The position numbers were made by a program, and so were the translations under genes. Below are positions 21,958-31,800 of a stretch of DNA of 64,000 nucleotides, piece after piece. How positions within the stretch are numbered: position 1 is the first letter of the stretch; every line of letters starts with the position of its first letter. This DNA is from Aspidapion aeneum (Eukaryota; Arthropoda; Insecta; Coleoptera; Brentidae), in assembly GCA_963576565.1 (NCBI GenBank), contig OY755039.1, positions 79,851,455-79,915,454 on the forward strand, in the 5' to 3' direction. A model generated the notes under the pieces. It saw nothing but the letters and a program-made list of their open reading frames with translations, was not told the origin of the DNA and made no database searches.

Positions 21958-24290
21958 GAAGGTTGCGTAGCGGCTTCGGACAGGACAAGTGTACGGACAG
22001 TCATACGGGCAGGTGGACGGCTTTTTAGCGCTTGTAGAATGGACGGACTTTCTCGTGGAAGGTCGCTCTGGTTGAAGCTCTCTTGCGTAGTAGCTTCGGA
22101 GAGGACAAGTGTACGAATAGTCGTACGGGCTGTGGACGGCTTTTTGACGCTTGTACAATGGACGGACTTTCTCGTGGAAGGTCGCTCTGGTTGAAGTTCT
22201 CTTGAATAGGGGCTTCGGACAAGTGTACGGATAGTAGTATTGCCAGGTGGACGGCTTTTTGCAGCTTGTAGAATGGACGGACTTTCTCGTGGAAGGTCGC
22301 TCTGGTTGAAGCTCTCTTGAATAGTGGCTTCGGACAAGTGTACGGCTAGTTGAACTGTCAGGTGGACGGCTTTTTGCAGCTTGTAAAATGGACGGACTTT
22401 CTCGTGGAAGGTCGCTCTGGTTGAAGTTCTCTTGAATAGTGGCTTCGGATAAGTGTACGGGTAGTCGTACTGTTGGGTGGACGGCTTTTTGCAGCTTGTA
22501 AAATGGACGGACTTTCTCGTGGAAGGTCGCTCTGGTTGAAGCTCTCTTGAATAGTGGTTTCGGACAAGTGTACGGGTAGTCGTACTGTTAGGTGGACGGC
22601 TTTTTGCAGCTTGTAGAATGGACGTACTTTCTCGTGAAAGGTCGCTCTGGTTGAAGCTCTCTTGAATAGTGGCTTCGGACAAGTGTACGGGTTGTCGTAC
22701 TGTTAGGTGGACGGCTTTTTGCAGCTTGTAGAATGGATGGACTTTCTCGTGGAAGTTCGCTCTGGTTGAAGCTCTTTTGAGTAGTGGCTTCGGACAGGAC
22801 AAGTGTACGGACAGTCGTACGGGCAGATGGACAGTTTTCTGACGCTTGTAGAAAGGATGGACTTTCTCGTGGAAGGTCGCTCTGGTTGAAGCTCTCTTGA
22901 GTAGTGGCTTTGGACAGGACAAGTGTACGGACAGTCGTACGGGCAGGTGAACAGTTTTCTGACGCTTGTAGAATGGATGGACTTTCTCGTGGAAAGTCGT
23001 TCTGGTTGAAGCTCTCTTGAACAGTGGCTTTGGACAAGTGTACGGATAGTCGTACTGTCAGGTGGACGGCTTTTTGCAGCTTGTCGAATGGACGGACTTT
23101 CTCATGGAAGGTCGCTCTGGTTGAAGCTCTATTGAATCGTGGCTTCGGACAAGTGTACGGATAGTCGTACTGTCAGGTGGACGGCTTTTTGAAGCTTGTA
23201 GAATGGACGGACTTTCTCGTGGAATGTCGCTTTAGTGGACGGTTGAAGCTGTCGTGAGTACTGGTTTCGGACTGGACAAGTGTACGAACAGTCGTACCGG
23301 CAGGTGGACGGTTTTTCGACGCTTGTAGAATGGATGGACTTTCTCGTGGAAGGTCGTTCTGGTTGAAGCTCTCTTGAACAGTGGCTTTGGACAAGTGTAC
23401 GGATATTCGTACTGTCAGGTGGACGGCTTTTTGCAGCTTGTCGAATGGACGGACTTTCTCATGGAAGGTCGCTCTGGTTGAAGCTCTATTGAATCGTGGC
23501 TTCGGACAAGTGTACGGATAGTCGTACTGTCAGGTGGACGGCTTTTTGAAGCTTGTAGAATGGACGGACTTTCTCGTGGAATGTCGCTTTAGTGGACGGT
23601 TGAAGCTGTCGTGAGTACTGGTTTCGGACTGGACAAGTGTACGAACAGTCGTACCGGCAGGTGGACGGTTTTTCGACGCTTGTAGAATGGACGGACTTTC
23701 TCGTGGAAGGTCGCTCTGGTTGAAGCTCTCTTGAATAGTGGCTTCGGACAAGTGTACGGGTAGTCGTACTGTTGGGTGGACGGACTTTCTCGTGGAAGGT
23801 CGCTCTGGTTAAAGCTCTCTTGCGTAGTGGCTTCGGACAGGACAAGTGTACGGGCAGGTGGACGGACTTTCTCGTGGAAGGTCGCTCTGGTTGAAGCGTA
23901 GTGGCTTCGGACAGGACAAGTGTACGGATAGTCGTACGGGCAGGTGGACGGTTTTTCGACGCTTGCAGAATGGATGGACTTTCTCGTGGAAGGTCGCTCT
24001 GGTTGAGGCTCTCTTTCGTAGTGGCTTTGGACAAGACAAGTGTACGGACAATCGTACAGGCAGGTGGACGGACTTTCTCGTGGAAGGTCGCTCTTGTTGA
24101 AGCTCTCTTGCGTAGTGGCTTCGGACAAGACAAGTGTACGGGCAGGTGGACGGACTTTCTCGTGGAAGGTCGCTCTGGTTGAAGCTCTCTTGCGTAGTGG
24201 CTTCGGACAGGACAAGTGTACGGACAGTCGTACAAGCAGGTGGACGGACTTTCTCGTAGGTGGAAGGTCGCTCTAGTGGACGGTTGGGCT
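21958..24290. repeat. 115-120 bp minisatellite inside the LTR element, ~21 units
   Basis: The word GGACTTTCTCGTGGAAGGTC, preceded by GTGGACGGCTTTTTGCAGC and followed by TGGTTGAAGCTCTCTTG, recurs at steps of 115, 119, 120 or 129 bp (about 22041, 22160, 22275, 22390, 22505, 22620, 22735, 22855, 22975, 23090, 23205, 23334, 23449, 23564, 23692). Beyond 23760 the units shorten to 80-110 bp because an internal block is missing. 23041-23340 and 23400-23700 are a near-identical higher-order pair 359 bp apart. All three minus frames stay open for hundreds of codons, but most units are 115 bp (not a multiple of three), so no single protein repeat is maintained. It occupies the leader between the 5' LTR and gag. 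Confidence 0.9.
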
Positions 24291-24372
24291 GTAGTGGTGT
24301 TCTTCTTACGGGCGTCGGCGGTGGTTTCTTTCTTCGAAGGACCAATGTGCTTGCTCCGGTTCGAAGGATTAA

Positions 24373-24811
24373 TGTGCAAGCTGTGCTTAACAATTACACT
24401 TGCTTAACTCGGCTTGGTTAAGCAGCGGGATTAAAGTAAAAAGTTTACTGCCAGGGAGCAGCCTCACTCCCTGCAATGACCAAGAAGGCTTATGGTACAG
24501 AAAACTTAAGTAGTTATAGTGAGAACAACTGTCAAATGTTGAATCTGCTTTATTGAGATAAATCCTCTCTTTTTATATTCAAAAATTGTTATAGTTCGTG
24601 ATAAATTATAAAATATAAAATTCAATATAATGTGTTTTATAAACTAAATAATTTATATAATTTAAATAGGTAAACATGAGAAGGTTAGTTTATGTTATTA
24701 AAACCTAATTTCTCAAGATCACCTGTGTTTAAATAATAAATTTAACTAAAAATGAAGATTTATGAAAACTGGTAAAACAAAGAAAAATCTGTTTAATTAT
24801 GTAATTAAACA
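24373..24811 (-). repeat. 5' LTR of the gag-only element
   Basis: Partner of 19999-20437, followed on its outer side by ATACC. Directly inside (minus strand from 24372) is TTAATCCTTCGAACCGGAGC, not a canonical TGG primer site; the first TGG comes about 24 bases in (TTGGTCCTTCGAAG). TTCGAAGGA followed by CCAATGTGC or TTAATGTGC is duplicated across this junction. Confidence 0.9.
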
Positions 24812-27800
24812 ATACCTTAAAGACATCGCTTTCATGAACTGTGAACTGTGAAGTAAAGTAAAATTTGAGACAAAAGACACACTATACATAATTTTACTTT
24901 ACATGTACAGGGTGGGCGATTCGAAGTTTCTTGATGGTTTTAGGTATTTGTAGCCGAGACGTCTTTAAGTATCAAAACCGTTTCTTGATAGACCTCGTGG
25001 TTTTTCAGCTTTTGAAAAGTTTGCATTGGTAAAGAGACCCTATATTTATAAAAATTTAATTTTAAGAATATAAAGAAATAACGGCTCTATGTAAGATATC
25101 AAAAACCAGCAGATAAAATTCACTCACACAAATGAATTCTTTATTAAAAAATCTATAAAAAAGCAATTTACACCAAAATGAAATTCTTATAAATAAAAAC
25201 GTTACAGGCCACCTCTATAAATACAGACTTTTCAACATGTCCTCGTAGCTAAAAAGTACGAGGTCTATAAAGAAACAGTTTTGATCCCAAAGGAACGTAT
25301 CTTTGTGGTTTGGATATTTGAAGACATCTCGTAAATTGAGCCTAGGACTGTGAGAGGAGCGCTCAAACCGGTGGATTCATTTCCCTGTGTAAAAAGAGGG
25401 TAAATCTGTGGTGAAAGCGTTCCGACCGAACCGCACCCCACGCACAAGCTGCAACAGTGGTTTCAGTGGGAAATTTTTTATTTCCCGCCATCTAAAAACT
25501 AAATTAACAATAACACATGATATGTAAATTTTTAAGAATTTTTGGAAAATAAAATGTTATGTTATGTTATGTTCCAATTTCACTCGTCAAAGTAAACCTT
25601 TCGCTGACCTTACCTCACGGGCAGTCAAGAATAAACGTTTTTTCTTGACTGTTCATGATGTGATGTGAGGTGAGCGCTCACCAAATCTCAAGACGCTATT
25701 CTTGACGGGGCCGTGAGGTGAACTTAAGTTCACCACCTTTTTCCATGGGGAAATAAATCCACGGGAATTGTTGTGTTTATAATTGGGTGCGCCCATGGTA
25801 AAAGCAGGGGCGAATCTAGGATTTTCATTTAAGGGGGGAAATTTTTTGCGTTTTGAATAGTGCACTACTCCCAGAGTAATTTGCCTAAAATCTTGTTACA
25901 ACTTTGAGGGTTATCCGTAACCCTCTATTGATAAACCGGCCCTTAGCCAACCACGCGATACGTCAAGCAAAGATGTGAAAATCAAGTCATGTGACGAGTA
26001 ATTTACGCAAATGAACATTTAGAAAGGAAGTGTGGTGACACGATGAAACATAATTCAACATGTGTACGACACGACACGTCCTAATAAATCAAAGTTACTG
26101 ATATGCGTATCACCATTGAGCTGTATCCACTTAGTTTACAAGAAAAAGTTTAATGTCAGTAATTAATTTTTGGTTTTCAAATATTAAATTAATGTAGGCG
26201 ATCTTCTCCTAGTTACGATGCTGTCTTAATTAAAATTAGAGGATTCTCTTTATTAAGACTTTTGAGTTTGTCATCGAAAAGCCTTTAAACATTTAACGCA
26301 TTTTCTAGTACAAAATGCGCTCCGTTACTCAATGGCGCGTTTCATTAGACACTTATTGGAATAAAACCTGACCTTTTTTTAAAATCGGCAGTATTGTGAC
26401 AACTTTACATATAAAAAGCAGCTGCTTTCTTTCATAATTCGGCCTTTGTGTATTACGGAACCGGATTTATTACAGTTTTTATTAAATGAAAGTTAGCGAC
26501 TTTATTTTTAAATTTGACTTTAATATGTCAATTTTGAGAGGTCAGCTGTCAGTTTTCTTTGCAAATCTGCCAGAAAAAAGCCGACTCTAAAATAAACTCA
26601 GGCTTTATTTCAATATGTGCCTAATAGTTCAGTCAATGAACGGCCATTAAGGGGTTGTAGAGTGCATGGAGGGGGGGAGAATTTTTCTCTACGGGAATAT
26701 GTTTAGGTAGTTAGGACGTTACCATATCAAAATTCCTCACCCCTAGCCCTCCCGCTTCAATAGCGGAAAGGGGTGGAAAGGTGCCGTTTTTCAGATTTTT
26801 GCCTATAACTCGATTACGGCATGTTGTACAAAAAAAATGTTTTATTAAAAACTTAAAGAGCATCAAATTCCCTACAAAATGGTTATGCTTGGCTTACCGT
26901 TAAGTGTTACAGGTTATCAGATAGTGGCTACCAAAAACCGTAAATTTTTGAAAAACATATTTTTGCTCCTTATTTTTGATCAAACATGTTCATCTAACAC
27001 TTTTGTTTTTAATTTTAGAAGAAATTTGTCAATGTGAAAGCTGTAAACCAATCAATTTACTTTAAAAATATTTGTTTTTTTTTAAATGTATCCATAACAT
27101 ATCAAAAGAGAAAGCAAATTTTCAATCAGATTTCTCAATTTTTACAAATACAATTTTGTTTTTATTATTTTTCGTATTACCCGAGAGTGATACATTTTAT
27201 AAAATAAACTGAATAAACATATTTTTTTATACAAAAAATGTAATTAAAGGCAGTGGCGGATTCAAAATTAAAGCACCTTTTGAAAAATCTGTTGTTGGGA
27301 AAAACTTTATAAAATAAACCGACCTAACCAACCAACCTTTGTAAGGCCGCAAAACAAAAAAGACGATATTGTATGAAAAATCAGTTTATTTAACTTTTGA
27401 TAATCTAATTAGTGTGAGTCCGAAATTTTTTTGCAATTCAAAAAACAGAAATTGTTTTATAAAATAACTAAAAAACACTTTAATAATATAATCACAACGC
27501 TGCAAGCATCACAGGATATTGTGAGTACTACAATTCCAAACTCCATGCAGCCGTCATTGTAGAATATAGATTTTTCGGTAATCGAGATCATAAAAACACC
27601 ACCGGACCACAATATTTTGTTTATAAATCCCGTCAGGGATAAGCAGAAATAGCATATTCCATCTACGAAATAAAGCAGCTAGGACCAAATGAAATATTTT
27701 CCTATATGCTTTTACTGATTGCGATTGAACATCAGAGGCATTTTGGAGGGGTTAGCTAGGATTTAAAAAGCTTTACCAAAAATAACCCTAAAATCCAAAA

Positions 27801-28084
27801 ACCAGCTAAAGTGTTTTACAAACCCCGCTTTTTGCATGCTGAAGTAGAACTGGCTTAACAGTTATACCTGTCAAAGAGGTAACTCTTCGGCAAATGAAAG
27901 TTCCCCAAATGCCTACAGATTTCCCTTATTTACAAAATCAAGGGCAAATATGAAACTATTGACTTTAAAAAAATTCTGAAGTGCAGAAAAAACCTGAGAA
28001 AGCAAGACAAACAAAATATAACGCTGATTTATTATCACATCTCCCAAGTGTGTTAACAACAAACAAAATAAACCTAAAACATAT
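24812..28084. other. No gene seen; hairpins and short repeats
   Basis: 24905-25300 is a small imperfect foldback: GTATCAAAACCGTTTCTTGA near 24966 has its inverse near 25270. A TTATG/GTTAT microsatellite lies at 25553-25572. 25620-25740 has nested hairpins, including AGTCAAGAATAAACG and its complement. CAGTGGCGGATTCAAAATT at 27251 looks like a hAT-like terminus without a partner. 28080-28084 is the CATAT target duplication of the next element. Confidence 0.5.
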
Positions 28085-28496
28085 TGTTCTCGCCCTTTCT
28101 TAAATTAAAATATTCCAGGAAAATAACGAAAATCAGTTTGACAACATTGTATTTGTTCCGCTGCGAATTTATTTTTCTTTTCATAAAAGACTCGGGTTTT
28201 GGCCACCTTCGGATAAGGTGAAAAACATATATTAGGCGGTTTCATAAAATTTTGTGGTGAAAGAAAAACGTCTTTTCTGCATCGAATAAAGAGTGGTCCT
28301 TTTTGGTTTACAAATAAGCAAGCGACACCAGTATTCACTCAACCTTACAATTTTTCCTTTTACCTTTCCCTCCTATTTTCACAATTTTCCGAGTGAAAAA
28401 TAATTAGGACAGAAGATCTACATAAACGTGGTGAGTACAAAAAAAATTTATCGTTTATTGGTGTTCATCAGCTTTTCATTGACTATCGTAGGAACA
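28085..28496 (+). repeat. 5' LTR of the BEL/Pao element
   Basis: 412 bp, TGTTCTCGCCC...GTAGGAACA. It contains an AATAAA near 28285. A 77-codon antisense frame inside it is also present in the 3' LTR and has no meaning as a gene. Confidence 0.95.
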
Positions 28497-28497
28497 T

Positions 28498-28515
28498 TGG
28501 CCTTGCGAGCCAGGA
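28498..28515 (+). promoter_or_regulatory. Putative primer-binding site
   Basis: TGGCCTTGCGAGCCAGGA begins one base after the LTR. The TGG start and position fit a tRNA primer site; the tRNA was not identified. Confidence 0.5.
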
Positions 28516-28852
28516 TAATCAGCGCGATAAGTTTTTTGTTGTCTTGTTTACGCGGTATATTTAATTTAATTTTATAGAAATACCTACACATATTTATAGA
28601 GGTTTCGAATGAAATTTTTTATCTCTTTATTTTAGCAGGTTTATAAAAGACAAAAAAGCGGTTACCGGATTAATCTTTTTTTGTATTGATGCAGTTTTGG
28701 ACAGCGGGAAAATACAGCGTTGTCAAACAATCTAAAAATAAGAGGTTTTGAGGAAAATTTTCACCATAATATTTTTTTTTGAAAAGTAATTCTAATTAAT
28801 TGCGGGTTAATTGGGTTACATTTGCGGGAGGTTTTAGTAATTATTTTACAAA

Positions 28853-31800
28853 ATGGCTAGCACGTCGGAACGTCAGCTAAAGACTCTTACGGCGAAAAAA
28901 GAGTCTTTGTTTAGCATTTTGCAAAAACTTTATGATATGTCCAGAGACTTATCCACAGAAAACTTAAAAACTAAATTTAGAACTTTGCATGCAAGTTTTG
29001 AGGAAACAAAAACTAACATTTACTCAATCTTGGATGAAATCAATGAGGTTCAGTTTGAAATAGACGAGAATTACACGCCAAATTATAAGGTTTTGGAATC
29101 TATTAATGAACTTTGTTGTTATATCCAGACCGCGGCGGAAAAAATAAAGGTACCTACTCAAGTTACTACAAATAGTGGTGGTTCTTCCCGTGCGAACACT
29201 AACCCAAGTGGAGCTCCGACTTTGCGTAGATCATTACAAATACCAGATCTTCATTTACCGGAGTTTAATGGGGAGATTCGGCAGTGGGAGACCTTTCACG
29301 CGTTATATAAGAGTTTGGTGCATACTAATCCTAATTTAACGGATTTGGATCGGATCCATTTATTGATTGGGTGTTTAAGGGGATCTGCTCAGGGGGTATA
29401 TGCAGGTATCGCGATTGTGCCCAATAATTATAATATTATTTATCAAGCACTATGTGATAAATATGAAAACAAACGGATTTTAGCTAATACCTACCTGCAA
29501 CAAATCATGGATTTTAAAACCTTTAATACGGAATCGGAAAGAAATTTAACTACATTTTTAGAACGATTTGATACATCAGTGGCGGCACTAAAAAATATAA
29601 ATTTACCGGATTTAACGGATTTTATTTTAATTTATGTTGCTTTATCTAAACTGGATAGCGACACGGTACGGGCCTTTGAGATTGATCAACGAGGCAAAGA
29701 TATTCCGACTTATGGGGATTTAATTGAGTTTATTAAGGGGCAGACGCGTATTCTCCATATGAACAAGCCATCTAGTAGTACGGGTGGAAAATTAGCAGTT
29801 AAAAGTTTTTTCGTTGGAGAAAATAAAAATAAAACAAATATGTGTTCATTTTGTAAAAAGTCTGGACATTATATAGGGCGATGCGATAAATTCAAACAAC
29901 TTACGGCTTTTAAAAGGTATGAAGTGGTAAGGGAGAATAATTGGTGTTTTTTGTGCCTATCTTCATCTCATGGAGTTCGAAATTGTCCATCAGAACGAGC
30001 ATGCACCGTATGTTCCAAAAAACATCACGTGTTACTCCACTTTGCTAAAACCCCACAAGAATCGGATCAGTCACGTGGAAATACAGTATCGGAAATTTCA
30101 AGAGAGGGTAATTTTTCGGGAAATACTGCGCAAGAAAATTTTGAATCCCATCTTTGCGCTTCGAGTGCGGAGAAAAGAGCCTTTAATTATACAACGTTAT
30201 TGTCTACGGTGGTCGTTTCGGTGGTAAATGGTTGCATGCCAAATAGTACCGCTAGATTTATTTTGGATTCAGGGAGTCAGACAAATTTATTAACTTTAAA
30301 TTGTTGCAAAAAATTAGGGTTACATATTTCAAAAAATTTTTCATCTTTAAACGGTTTAGGCGGAAATAAACAAAGCGTAAGAGGGATGACTACGCTGTCG
30401 ATTGCTTCGCGGTACAACTCAAATAAAAAATATACTATTGATGCGCTTTTAGTAGAAAAAATTACGGATAATTTACCAAAGGTACGCGTGGATGTGGGCG
30501 CGATTCCGGAGTTGGATAACATTTATTTGGCGGATAACGAGTTTGACAAACCGGGAGAAATACACGGAATAATCGGAGTAGAACTTTTTGGCATTATTTT
30601 GGGCAAAAATCGGATCACGGGAACAACGGGTTCTCCAGTAGCGGTTGAAACGGATTTTGGATATGTCGTCATGGGTCAGGTTCCGGTTTTATCAAGAACG
30701 GCATCTCCCTCGGTTTATTTTTCTTTACGAGAGGAACAATCAATTGAGCAACTCTTAAATAAGTTTTGGGAAGTCGAACAGGTGCCAAATCGACCTTTAT
30801 TAATTCCAGAAGAGAAAGAATGTGATGACATTTTTAAGTCAACATACAGTAGGGACAAAGACGGACGTTTCACGGTAGCGCTTCCTTTTAGAGTTTCCCC
30901 GGAGAGTTTGGGCGATTCATACATTAATGCAAAATCACGGTTATTATCTTTAGAAAGACGGTTAATAAAGGATCAAAATTTGCGTGTCGAATACAATAAA
31001 GTTATGCAAACGCTCTTGGATGATGGGCATATGGCGCCAGCTACAAGCGGGGATCAAGATTTGTCATATTATATGGCACATCACCCAGTGATTAAAATTG
31101 GTAGCTCTAGTACCCCTGTGAGGGTAGTGCTGGACGCAAGCGCTCCTTGTGATAATCACGTTTCGCTAAATGATATTTTATACTGCGGCCCAAAATTACA
31201 AGCAAATATTGTTTCGTTGCTTTTAAATTTTCGGTTGTTTCAAATTGCATTGACTTCGGATATAAAAAAGATGTATTTACAAATAAAAATAGTTCCTGAG
31301 CATTGGCAATTTCAAAAATTATTATGGCGGTTTAATCCAGAAAACGAAATCCAAACTTATGAGATGCGGGTGGTTGCGTTTGGGTTAAAATCTTCACCTT
31401 ACTTGGCGCTACGGACGGTTAAACAGCTGGTCGAGGAAGAGGGCGATAAATTTCCTATGGCGGGTAAATATGTATTACGAGATCTGTACATGGATGATTT
31501 TTGTTGCAGTATTGACTCGGAAGATCAAGCTGTTCGGTTATTTCAAGAGTCAGTTAGTTTATTTAAATCGGGCGGGTTCGATTTAGTTAAATGGTCATCT
31601 AATTCGGTGTCAGTTTTAGAAAAAATACCAGTTGAAAAAAGGCTTTCGGAGACTGTTGTTTTTAAGACCGACACAAAAATTTTAGGTATTCAATGGAATC
31701 CGGAAAATGACACTTTTGGCTTTAAGGTTAGAATTCCAGAGCCAAAATGTACAAAACGTGCCATATTGTCAGCGGTTGCTCAATGTTTCGATCCTATTGG

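Larger units (their letters stand above)
19999..24811 (-). mobile_element. Non-autonomous gag-only LTR retrotransposon with internal minisatellite (BEL/Pao-related)
   Basis: The 439-bp direct repeats at 19999-20437 and 24373-24811 have TG...CA ends and are flanked by ATACC (19994-19998 and 24812-24816), a 5-bp target duplication. Orientation is minus, shown by a polypurine tract just inside the 19999-20437 LTR and by the direction of the coding frames. In transcription order the interior holds 2.3 kb of minisatellite, a gag-like frame and a basic domain ending at the 3' LTR. No protease, reverse transcriptase, RNase H or integrase is present and there is no space for them. The LTRs differ at about 6 positions by eye. 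Movement would need pol from a related autonomous element; the gag family points to BEL/Pao. Confidence 0.85.

Noticed and set aside
20438..24372. Possibility that the gag-only element encodes reverse transcriptase or integrase
   Set aside because: No YxDD, D-D-E, DSG or HHCC motif is visible in its coding frames, and the remaining interior is filled by the minisatellite.
21931..24407. Many long overlapping ORFs on both strands
   Set aside because: They are by-products of a 115-120 bp tandem repeat that lacks stops; unit length rotates the frame, so no single protein is kept.
28105..28338. 77-codon minus-strand ORF, repeated at 34291-34524
   Set aside because: It lies inside both LTRs of the BEL element, antisense, with no domain; it is repeated only because the LTRs are.
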